A stretch of 12,019 bases of DNA from Bacillota bacterium (lineage in GTDB: Bacteria > Bacillota > Clostridia > UBA1381), in NCBI GenBank assembly GCA_021203665.1, contig JAJQAT010000227.1, positions 10,117-22,135 on the forward strand, written 5' to 3'. The notes beneath the pieces are model-generated. The model was not told the DNA's origin. It ran no database searches and worked only from the letters and a program-made list of their open reading frames with translations. A program made the position numbers and the translations under genes. Shown here piece by piece: positions 5,584 to 12,019 of this stretch (position 1 is its first letter; every line of letters starts with the position of its first letter).

Positions 5584-6404
5584 TATCCGAGCTTGTGAGA
5601 GAAGCTGCGTCAAGGCTTAAGGATAACGCTCTTTTCGAGGCGGAGCTTATGGTGATGAGCGCGCTTAATATTAACAGAACTCAGCTTGTTCTGCGCGGAA
5701 ACGGCGGCGTCGAAAACACGCAAATAAGCGCGGTGGAGGATATGGTTAAACGCCGCTTGGGCGGCGAGCCGCTCCAATACATTCTCGGAGAAACGGAGTT
5801 TATGTCGCTTGATTTTTATGTAGAAAGCGGCGTTCTTATCCCGCGCAGCGATACCGAAACGCTTGTCGAGGAGGTTCTCGATAAAGCCTTGGACGGCGCG
5901 AAGGTGCTTGACATATGCGCCGGCAGCGGCTGTATAGGCATCAGCATAGCGCATTACAAGCCGAATGTAACGGTTGACTTGCTTGACATAAGCGATAAAG
6001 CGCTCGATACGGCGCGGAAAAATATTATACGCAATAATGTCGCGGACAGAGTAAAAACAGTAAAAATGGATATACTTAAGGAATATCCTAATAAAAAATA
6101 CGATATTGCGGTGTCAAATCCTCCGTATATAGAAACGGAGGTAATAGAAACACTTCAAACAGAGGTAAAAAATCACGAGCCGCGTCTCGCGCTTGACGGC
6201 GGAGCGGACGGGCTTACGTTTTACAGACGCATAACCGAAATCGCGCCCGAAATTCTCAACAAGGGCGGAATACTTGCGTTTGAAATCGGTTATAATCAGA
6301 GCGAAAGGGTTTTTTCTTTAATGGAAAGGTCTTTTGAAAATATAAAGGTGATACGAGATTTAAACAAAAATGACAGAGTAGTAACAGGAATTTTGAAAGG
6401 GTGA
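5577..6404 (+). CDS. prmC: Peptide chain release factor N5-glutamine methyltransferase
   Basis: PrmC methylates the Gln of the GGQ motif in release factors RF1 and RF2 using S-adenosylmethionine, which speeds translation termination. The 275-residue length is normal. The N-terminal helical domain ends with GEPLQYILGETEF (63-75) and VLIPRSDTE (86-94); the SAM-binding motif I is VLDICAGSGCIGI (110-122), and the catalytic NPPY is at 181-184 (SNPPYIE). ALDGGADGL in the C-terminal half is also typical. The start ATG overlaps the yqhQ end by 7 bp, with AGAGGA a few bases upstream. The stop TGA overlaps the ribosome binding site of the next gene. Unusually, prfA does not follow; a phosphofructokinase does. 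Confidence 0.95.
   Translation: MVISELVREAASRLKDNALFEAELMVMSALNINRTQLVLRGNGGVENTQISAVEDMVKRRLGGEPLQYILGETEFMSLDFYVESGVLIPRSDTETLVEEVLDKALDGAKVLDICAGSGCIGISIAHYKPNVTVDLLDISDKALDTARKNIIRNNVADRVKTVKMDILKEYPNKKYDIAVSNPPYIETEVIETLQTEVKNHEPRLALDGGADGLTFYRRITEIAPEILNKGGILAFEIGYNQSERVFSLMERSFENIKVIRDLNKNDRVVTGILKG
6398..6404 (+). promoter_or_regulatory. Ribosome binding site that decides the pfk start
   Basis: AGGGTGA, containing the prmC stop, is five bases before the ATG at 6410. A GTG at 6401 in the same frame lies inside the site, so initiation there is improbable. Confidence 0.6.
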
Positions 6405-6409
6405 GCGCG

Positions 6410-7489
6410 ATGAGAAGGATAGGTATTTTAACAAGCGGAGGAGACTGCCAGGGACTTAACGCGGCAATACGAGGAGTTGCCAAGGGACTGTATGAGGAAA
6501 TCGGCAACGATATTGAGATTTTCGGTATTCATAACGGCTACGCCGGACTTATACACGGCGATTACAGGAAAATGAACAAGTCCGATTTTTCGGGAATACT
6601 CACCGTGGGCGGCACAATTTTGGGCACCTCGCGCCAGCCGTTCAAAATGATGCGCGTCAAGGAGGACGAAAACAGCATAGACAAGGTTCAGGCAATGAAG
6701 GAGCATTATAAAAAAATGGGGCTTGACTGCCTTGTAATTCTCGGCGGCAACGGCACGCACAAGACCGCAAACCTTTTGAGCGAGGAGGGCTTGAACGTCG
6801 TCACAATGCCGAAAACGATAGATAACGATGTTTGGGGTACGGAGATGACATTCGGATTCCAAAGCGCGGTTGACATTGCGACACAGGTTATAGACTGCAT
6901 ACACACCACCGCCACATCGCACGGAAGAATATTCATAGTCGAGGTAATGGGTCACAAGGTAGGCTGGCTCAATCTGTATGCCGGAATCGCCGGCGGCGCG
7001 GATATTATACTTCTTCCCGAAATTCCCTATGATTTAAACGAGGTCGCGAAGGTAATAGACAAGAGAGAAAGCGAGGGCAAGAGATTTTCCATACTTGCCG
7101 TTGCGGAGGGCGCGATTTCAAAGGAAGAGGCGCAAATGAAAAAGCGCGATTTCAAGGCTCAGCGCGCGCAAATGCCTTATCCGTCAATATCGTATAAAAT
7201 AGCCAAGGAGCTTGAGGATAAAACAGGACACGAGATAAGAGTTACCGTGCCCGGACATTTCCAGCGCGGCGGAAGTCCCTGCGCGTATGACAGAGTGCTG
7301 TGTACCCGTTTCGGCGCCGCCGCCGCGAGACTTATCAAGAACGGACAGTACGGATTTATGGTCGCGCTTCAAAACGAGAAAATTGTGCCTGTGCCGCTTT
7401 CGGAGGTCGCGGGTAAGCTTAAAAGGGTTCCCGCCGACAGCGATATAATAGAGGCGGCAAAGGAAATAGGAATTTCATTCGGCGATTAA
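6410..7489 (+). CDS. pfkA: 6-phosphofructokinase (GGNG/PKTIDND type)
   Basis: It phosphorylates fructose 6-phosphate to fructose 1,6-bisphosphate, the committed step of glycolysis, in the cytosol. The 359-residue protein shows the N-terminal TSGGDCQGLN (8-17), GGNGTHKTA (112-120), the catalytic PKTIDND (134-140), MGHKVGWL (180-187), GGAD (195-198) and PGHFQRGGSP near 280. In classical enzymes the third motif position is GGDG; here Asp is Asn. Gly after it is usual for ATP use, whereas Lys in PKTIDND is found in pyrophosphate-dependent and some clade-X ATP enzymes, so the phosphoryl donor is not settled by sequence. Start at ATG 6410 is preferred over GTG 6401. It is the last gene of the operon and is translationally coupled to prmC. 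No T-tailed terminator follows; a palindromic repeat element does. Confidence 0.93.
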   Translation: MRRIGILTSGGDCQGLNAAIRGVAKGLYEEIGNDIEIFGIHNGYAGLIHGDYRKMNKSDFSGILTVGGTILGTSRQPFKMMRVKEDENSIDKVQAMKEHYKKMGLDCLVILGGNGTHKTANLLSEEGLNVVTMPKTIDNDVWGTEMTFGFQSAVDIATQVIDCIHTTATSHGRIFIVEVMGHKVGWLNLYAGIAGGADIILLPEIPYDLNEVAKVIDKRESEGKRFSILAVAEGAISKEEAQMKKRDFKAQRAQMPYPSISYKIAKELEDKTGHEIRVTVPGHFQRGGSPCAYDRVLCTRFGAAAARLIKNGQYGFMVALQNEKIVPVPLSEVAGKLKRVPADSDIIEAAKEIGISFGD

Positions 7490-7503
7490 GAGCATAAGCC
7501 GCG

Positions 7504-7629
7504 TCCCTCATCCGTCACCCGCCTGCGGCGTGCGCCACCTTCCCCTAAGGGAAAGGCTGACTATATTTGCCGCCGTTTCAATAAGCCTTCCCTCGGGGGA
7601 AGGTGGCGGCGAAGCCGACGGATGAGGGA
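7504..7629. repeat. 126-bp palindromic repeat element (family A), complete copy
   Basis: The ends are a perfect 13-bp inverted repeat: TCCCTCATCCGTC at 7504-7516 and its complement at 7617-7629. Inside, GCCACCTTCCCC(T)AAGGGAA pairs with TTCCCTCGGGGGAAGGTGGC at about 18 of 20 positions, so the whole element could fold as a long hairpin. The left 53 bases recur at 11967-12019 with about three differences. It encodes nothing and carries no transposase; it resembles a MITE or REP-like element moved in trans. It sits 14 bp after the pfk stop and may act as a transcript end or stabiliser. Confidence 0.85.
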
Positions 7630-7691
7630 TTCCGTATGGACATCGGCAAGCAACCCCCATAACAAACAATCATCTTACAAAGGAGGACAAA

Positions 7692-8144
7692 ATGGACAGA
7701 GTACAAAAAGCGGTCGAGCTGTTCAAGGGAGGCTGCAACTGCTCCCAGGCGGTTGTATGCGCGTACAGCGACCTGTTCGGAATGGACAATAATTCGGCAA
7801 TGCGCGCAAGCGAGGGATTCGGCGGCGGTATGGGCCGTATGCGCCTTACCTGCGGGGCGGTGAGCGGTATGTGTATGCTTGCGGGACTGAAATACGGCAA
7901 GGGCATACCAAAAGACCTTGAAACGCGCATAAAGGTTTACGGCACGGTACAGAAAATGGCAAAGGAATTTGAGGAAAAGAACGGCTCCGTAATATGCGGC
8001 GACCTTTTGGGTATAAATAAGCCTAAGGACACCGGCGCGGTGCCGACCGAGAGAAACGCCGAGTTTTATAAAAAACGTCCCTGCGTAGGCTGCGTGGAGG
8101 ACTGCGCAAGACTGGTGGAAAAGTACTTAATAAAAACCGAATAA
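7692..8144 (+). CDS. C_GCAxxG_C_C family redox-type protein
   Basis: A 150-residue soluble protein of the C_GCAxxG_C_C family, which is of uncertain function and often suggested to have redox or metal roles. Cysteines lie at 15, 17, 23, 54, 61, 102, 131, 134 and 138. The diagnostic core is F-K-G-G-C-N-C-S-Q-A (11-20) and T-C-G-A-V-S-G-M-C (53-61), with CVGC-x3-C near the C-terminus. A glycine-rich EGFGGGMGRM (41-50) precedes the core. AAAGGAGG is five bases before the ATG, a very strong site. It is a single-gene unit: the repeat element lies upstream and a terminator follows. Only a weak promoter candidate (TGGACA near 7637, CATAAC near 7658, 15-bp spacer) is visible. Confidence 0.9.
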   Translation: MDRVQKAVELFKGGCNCSQAVVCAYSDLFGMDNNSAMRASEGFGGGMGRMRLTCGAVSGMCMLAGLKYGKGIPKDLETRIKVYGTVQKMAKEFEEKNGSVICGDLLGINKPKDTGAVPTERNAEFYKKRPCVGCVEDCARLVEKYLIKTE

Positions 8145-8149
8145 TTAAC

Positions 8150-8178
8150 CGGCGGCAGGCTTTGCCGCCGATTTTTTT
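8150..8178 (+). terminator. Rho-independent terminator
   Basis: CGGCGGCA (8150-8157) pairs with TGCCGCCG (8163-8170) across a five-base loop, followed by A and seven T. It begins six bases after the C_GCAxxG gene stop. Confidence 0.92.
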
Positions 8179-8242
8179 GTCCGCGCAGACGATTCGGGGA
8201 TTCACGCTTTAACCGTCCGCACCCCAACTGTCGCGAAAAGCA

Positions 8243-8271
8243 TTGACACGGCGCGGGTGATGTGATATATT
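8243..8271 (+). promoter_or_regulatory. Strong sigma-A promoter of the subtilisin-like protease
   Basis: A perfect TTGACA (8243-8248), a 17-bp spacer and TATATT (8266-8271) with an extended TG just upstream (8263-8264). It is the best promoter in the window and predicts strong, largely constitutive expression of the secreted protease about 37 bp downstream. Confidence 0.85.
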
Positions 8272-8308
8272 TTATTCAGCGAGAGGAACATATCGGGAGG
8301 AATCGACA

Positions 8309-11300
8309 ATGATAAAGAAATTCATAACAATACTTATTTCGGCGGCGGCAGCGTTGTCGCTTACCGCGAACGCGGCGTTTGCGGCGATTCCGATTGACAA
8401 TGACGCCGAGTATGACGGTGACGAAACCGTCACCTTTATCGTGGAGGTCGAGGGCGACGCGCTTCTTGCATCTGATGCCGCCGCGCAGCTCGGCACGGAC
8501 TACATTGACACGAGTGAGGCGCAAAAGCGCGAAAGCGAGCTTCTTAAAACACAGAAGAGGGTTTTAAGCGAAATTCAAAAAAAGACAGGTATAAAAACCG
8601 GTGCGGGGTATACCTATACGGCTGTGCTTAACGGCTTTTCAATCGACGCGCCGAAAAGCAAGATGGACGAAATAAAGGCTGTTGACGGCGTTAAAAGCGT
8701 AACAATAGCCCAAGCAATGGAAACAAATCTCGCGACGGCTGTTGATATGACGTCATCGCTCCCGACTCAAACGGCGGACAGCACCGCCGATACGGGTTAC
8801 ACCGGCGAGGGACAGGTTATAGCGATACTCGATAACGAATTTGATACCGGACATGAATTTTTCTCTGTAGAGCCGGAAAATCCCGCGCTGTCCAAAAGCG
8901 ACGTGGCGAATATAATAAAGAGCAGCGCGATGAATGTTGATGTTGCCGCGAATCAGGTTTACAAAAGCGCAAAAATACCGTTCGCGTATGATTACGTGAA
9001 CGGCACATCCGATACATATTCAAGCGACGTCGAAACATATCACGGAACACACGTCGCGGGCATTGCCGCGGGAAGCGGAGCCGCGGTCAACGCGAAGGAC
9101 GAAAACGGAGAGGAAAAGGAATATACCTTTTCCGGAGTTGCGCCCGAGGCACAGCTTGTGCTTATGAAGGTCGGTACGGCAGACGGCAATATTGACACGG
9201 CGGCATCTGTCGCGGCGGCGGACGACGCGGTTAAGATGGGCGTATGCGCGATAAATATGAGCTTTGGCTTGACTTACGTATCCGAGGCGAGCGATCCGAT
9301 TTATGCCGAGGTATTTGAAAACGCGAGAAACGCCGGAGTGATAATTACCGTTGCCGAGTGCAACTCGGGAATCGGATATAACGAGCTGACCGCCGACACT
9401 TTGACACCCGATTATTCCACGTCCGGCTCACCGGCTGTTTACAGCGCGGCTACAGCGGTCGCGGCGGCGAATAATTCCTACTTCTTCAATGATTTGGCTA
9501 TACTTAAAGCGGCGGACGGCAAGATAATTTATTGCGAAAACACCTATTCGGACAGCTCCTTTGACACGATTTATGACGGACAAACGATTGAGTATGTCTA
9601 TTGCGGATTGGGCTATGCCGAGGATTTTGAAAACACGGACGTAAACGGAAAAATCGCGCTCATAGACCGCGGCGAAATCCAATTTGACGAAAAGGTCAAT
9701 AACGCGAAAGCCGCGGGCGCGTCGGCGGTAATTTTATGCAATACCGAGGACGGCACGGCAAACTTTGTAAACACAATCAATCTTTCGCTTCCCACCGTTA
9801 TGATTGAGAAATCGAGCGGCGAATATTTAAAGGAAGCCGAGAAAAAGACCGTGACGGTTACCGCGTCGGCACTGCTTTGCTTACCCGCCGAGGACACCGA
9901 AACCATGTGGTATAAAACGTCGGTCGGCATTGATGAAACACTTGAGTTAAAGCCGGAAATCACGGCGCCCGGAGCCAATATATACTCCTCCGTTCCCGAT
10001 GACGAATACGACAGCTACAGCGGAACATCCATGGCGGCGCCGTATATGGCGGGAGTTGCGGCATTGATGAACGAGTACCTTGACAAAAACGAATTTCTCG
10101 ATGAAAACGGAGACGCGGTAAGCGGCGCAGAGCGCGCGAGCCTTATAGAAAATATGCTGATGTCGGCGGCGGATATAATAGAACAGCCGGAAAACACCGA
10201 CGGCGAGGTCGTGCCGTATTCGCCGCGCGTTCAGGGCGCGGGCATGGTAAACACCGCGGCGGCAATGAAAACGGCGGCGGTATTTATAGGAGACAGCGGC
10301 AAGTCAAAGCTCAGCCTGGGCGAAATCGGCGGCAGCTTTACGCTTGATTTTACGGTTAAAAATCTGACGGATGAAGAGGTCGTATATGACAGCGTATCGC
10401 TTGACGTGCTGACCGACGGATACCAAACCGACGAGGACGGAAATAATTACGTTGTCTTAAATAACGCCGTCCGCATGACGGTTGCCGAAAGCGACATTCC
10501 CGACAGTATCACGGTTCCCGCCGGCGGCGAGACCGAGGTAAGCATAAATGTCACGCTTGACAGTGATGAGGTTAAGGAAATAGGCAAAATATTCAAGAAC
10601 GGATTTTATGTAGACGGCTTTGTAACCCTTGCGGTAAGCGGCGGCAGTGATATTCCGACCATAAGTATGCCGTTCGCGGGCTTTTACGGCGACTGGACGG
10701 CGCAGCACGTATTCGACAGCACCATGTACGACGCGGACGGAAGCACCCTCGTCAATGAGGAGTTGGGTCTTGACGGAACATACCTGTACAGCTGTTTGAG
10801 CGAGGGCAGAGCGGCATACGCGTTCTGCCTCGGCATGGATGCGAACGGGGAATATAACAAGGACATGATTGCCATATCCCCGAACGGCGACGGCATGGGC
10901 GACATCTTAGGCTTGGAGCTGACGGCGTGGCGCGCGGTTAAGAATCTTACGCTTGAATTTATGGGAGAAAGCCTTGATATTCTGCAAACGACAGAGGATG
11001 TAATCCCCAAATATTACGGAACGGGTATAGATTTTTACGAGCTTGACGACCTTGATGAAAGCGAGATGCCGGAGGGCGAATATATACTAAAGGTGAGCGG
11101 CGAGTTCAATTACGACGGCGCAAAAACCGAGAGCTTCACGCTGCCGGTCACGGTTGACAGGACGGCTCCGGAGATAACGGACGTTCATATTGACGGCGGC
11201 ACGCTCTATGTTTCCGCAAGCGATAACAACTATTTGTACTGCACTGATATAATCTACACCGATGAGGACGGCGAGGAGGACTGCCAAAGCTATGCGGCGG

Positions 11301-11734
11301 ACGCGAAAAAAGGAGGAGCCTGCACGGCTGAATTTGACATATCGGGATTGGACGCGGACGATATAACCATAGTCGTGTACGACACCGCGTTAAACTCGGC
11401 GGAAATCGAGCTTTCAAACGCGGCGGGCACGATTCTTGCGAGCATGACCGATTACGCGTCATTGTGGAATTTGACCGCGGCGGCGGCAGAGCTTACCAAC
11501 AGCGGCGACAGCACCGTGTCGGGCGACGCGGTAATCGCGTTTTACGATGAGGACGGCGCGCTTATCGCGCTTACGTTCCAAAGCGTAAGCATAGACCCGC
11601 TTGAAACGGTCGAATGTACCTTTGAGATGTTTGCGAACACTCAAAACGCCGCCGCGGCAAAGCTCTATATATGGGACAGCGTAAGCGGTATGTCCCCGCT
11701 GGACACGGTGAAAACCTTTGATTTAACTCAATAA
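8309..11734 (+). CDS. Secreted subtilisin-family (S8) serine protease, C5a peptidase/lactocepin-like
   Basis: A 1141-residue extracellular endopeptidase. Signal peptide 1-25 with probable cleavage after AFA; I9-like propeptide about 40-140; S8 catalytic domain about 165-655, interrupted by a PA-like insertion (about 420-515, with NGKIALIDRG). Catalytic residues seen: Asp175 (AILDNEFD), His245 (HGTHVAGIAAG), oxyanion Asn352 (AECNSG) and Ser574 (GTSMAAPYMAG). A Fn3-like module (about 665-790) and further beta modules follow, with SPNGDG (857-862) and VDRTAPEI (949-956) as in C5a peptidases. The usual D-T/S-G after the catalytic Asp is D-N-E, resembling D-A-G-F-D-x-x-H of C5a peptidase. No LPXTG or other anchor is visible at the C-terminus (ending TFDLTQ), so it may be released or held non-covalently. 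GGGAGGA is seven bases before the ATG. Its own promoter and terminator make it monocistronic; it probably supplies peptides or processes surface or host proteins. Confidence 0.93.
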   Translation: MIKKFITILISAAAALSLTANAAFAAIPIDNDAEYDGDETVTFIVEVEGDALLASDAAAQLGTDYIDTSEAQKRESELLKTQKRVLSEIQKKTGIKTGAGYTYTAVLNGFSIDAPKSKMDEIKAVDGVKSVTIAQAMETNLATAVDMTSSLPTQTADSTADTGYTGEGQVIAILDNEFDTGHEFFSVEPENPALSKSDVANIIKSSAMNVDVAANQVYKSAKIPFAYDYVNGTSDTYSSDVETYHGTHVAGIAAGSGAAVNAKDENGEEKEYTFSGVAPEAQLVLMKVGTADGNIDTAASVAAADDAVKMGVCAINMSFGLTYVSEASDPIYAEVFENARNAGVIITVAECNSGIGYNELTADTLTPDYSTSGSPAVYSAATAVAAANNSYFFNDLAILKAADGKIIYCENTYSDSSFDTIYDGQTIEYVYCGLGYAEDFENTDVNGKIALIDRGEIQFDEKVNNAKAAGASAVILCNTEDGTANFVNTINLSLPTVMIEKSSGEYLKEAEKKTVTVTASALLCLPAEDTETMWYKTSVGIDETLELKPEITAPGANIYSSVPDDEYDSYSGTSMAAPYMAGVAALMNEYLDKNEFLDENGDAVSGAERASLIENMLMSAADIIEQPENTDGEVVPYSPRVQGAGMVNTAAAMKTAAVFIGDSGKSKLSLGEIGGSFTLDFTVKNLTDEEVVYDSVSLDVLTDGYQTDEDGNNYVVLNNAVRMTVAESDIPDSITVPAGGETEVSINVTLDSDEVKEIGKIFKNGFYVDGFVTLAVSGGSDIPTISMPFAGFYGDWTAQHVFDSTMYDADGSTLVNEELGLDGTYLYSCLSEGRAAYAFCLGMDANGEYNKDMIAISPNGDGMGDILGLELTAWRAVKNLTLEFMGESLDILQTTEDVIPKYYGTGIDFYELDDLDESEMPEGEYILKVSGEFNYDGAKTESFTLPVTVDRTAPEITDVHIDGGTLYVSASDNNYLYCTDIIYTDEDGEEDCQSYAADAKKGGACTAEFDISGLDADDITIVVYDTALNSAEIELSNAAGTILASMTDYASLWNLTAAAAELTNSGDSTVSGDAVIAFYDEDGALIALTFQSVSIDPLETVECTFEMFANTQNAAAAKLYIWDSVSGMSPLDTVKTFDLTQ

Positions 11735-11741
11735 ATACTGT

Positions 11742-11773
11742 AAAACGGCAGCAAATTTTCCGCTGCCGTTTTT
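11742..11773 (+). terminator. Rho-independent terminator of the protease gene
   Basis: AAAACGGCAGC (11742-11752) pairs perfectly with GCTGCCGTTTT (11762-11772) across a nine-base loop, ending in a T-run. The A-rich left arm means it could also work in the other direction. Confidence 0.93.
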
Positions 11774-11800
11774 GCACCCGCATTCCCGTCAACGCTCTGC

Positions 11801-11966
11801 AAGCCTCCCTTGTCAAAGGGAGGCGATCGAAATGCTTTGCATTTCGCATGGGCGAAGGTGGTGGAGGGATTCAGGGCGCCCAATGGGCGCCCTCTACGAG
11901 GAGCGGGTAAGGAATCCCTCCGTCATTTGCTGCGCAAATGCCCCCTCCCTTTAGACAAGGGAGGCT
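11801..11966. repeat. 166-bp palindromic repeat element (family B)
   Basis: The left end AAGCCTCCCTTGTC(A)AAGGGAGG (11801-11823) is the inverted match of the right end CCTCCCTTTAGACAAGGGAGGCTT (11943-11966), with one base inserted. Inside are GGTGGAGGGATTC and GAATCCCTCCGTC as a second inverted pair, and small nested hairpins (CGAAATGC...GCATTTCG at about 11828-11844; GGGCGCCC...GGGCGCCC at about 11874-11892). It encodes no protein, although a spurious 60-codon frame crosses it. It lies immediately before the truncated family A copy. Confidence 0.82.
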
Positions 11967-12019
11967 TCCCTCATCCGACACCCGCCTGCGGCGTGTGCCA
12001 CCTTCCCCCAAGGGAAGGC
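11967..12019. repeat. Family A palindromic repeat, second copy cut by the window end
   Basis: These 53 bases match the left half of the element at 7504-7629 with about three differences, beginning with TCCCTCATCCG. The right half must lie outside the window. The junction with family B is direct, sharing or abutting at the T of 11966-11967. Confidence 0.85.

Noticed and set aside
7504..7629. CRISPR-like or riboswitch structure after pfk
   Set aside because: There is one hairpin element and not a regular repeat-spacer series, and its second copy lies in an unrelated place after the protease gene, which fits a dispersed repeat and not a gene-specific regulator.
7637..7663. Promoter for the C_GCAxxG gene (TGGACA, 15 bp, CATAAC)
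   Set aside because: Both hexamers and the spacing are poor; mentioned in the gene entry but not called as a feature.
11772..11954. 60-codon plus-strand frame after the protease gene
   Set aside because: It lies inside palindromic repeat family B, starts in the terminator region, has no ribosome binding site and no protein-like composition.

Overview
The window looks like chromosome from a spore-forming member of the Clostridia, probably a gut lineage. The reasons are a SpoVAC homologue, a clostridial-type phosphofructokinase, a surface protein carrying the doubled C-x-K-E-E-H-x-H-x-x-x-C-Y motif common in clostridial cell-surface proteins, strong AGGAGG-like ribosome binding sites and roughly balanced base composition with short palindromic intergenic repeats. 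The exact taxon cannot be read from this sequence.

Minus-strand left arm (1-3002). A two-gene operon runs leftward off the window edge: a signal-peptidase-I-like membrane protein that has lost its catalytic residues, then a large membrane-anchored surface protein with a long acidic low-complexity stretch. The surface gene contains one in-frame amber codon (660-662); beyond it the same frame stays open for 219 more codons to the window edge and encodes YLDG-type repeats. The operon's best promoter has a run of nine G residues inside a 15-bp spacer, which is the layout of a phase-variable promoter. Upstream lies a solitary spoVAC gene with its own terminator and a possible forespore-type promoter.

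Plus-strand centre (3109-7489). A sigma-A-like promoter precedes five tightly packed or overlapping genes: a DUF5685 protein with two aspartate-rich motifs, a J-domain/TPR protein with a cysteine-string tail, the YqhQ/DUF1385 membrane protein, the release-factor methyltransferase PrmC, and a 6-phosphofructokinase. The spacing indicates one transcription unit with translational coupling.

Plus-strand right arm (7490-12019). A 126-bp palindromic repeat element separates pfk from a small cysteine-rich C_GCAxxG_C_C protein, which ends at a clear terminator. A strong promoter then drives a 1141-residue secreted subtilisin-family protease of the C5a-peptidase/lactocepin type, without a visible wall anchor and followed by its own terminator. 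The last 220 bases are two abutting palindromic repeat elements, the second being a truncated copy of the element after pfk.

The most unusual region is the left-end surface operon: a proteolytically dead signal-peptidase homologue (compare streptococcal SipA, needed for pilus polymerisation), a poly-G promoter, in-frame direct repeats and an internal amber codon all point to a variable surface structure. The DUF5685 and cysteine-string J-domain pair is a second poorly described unit.
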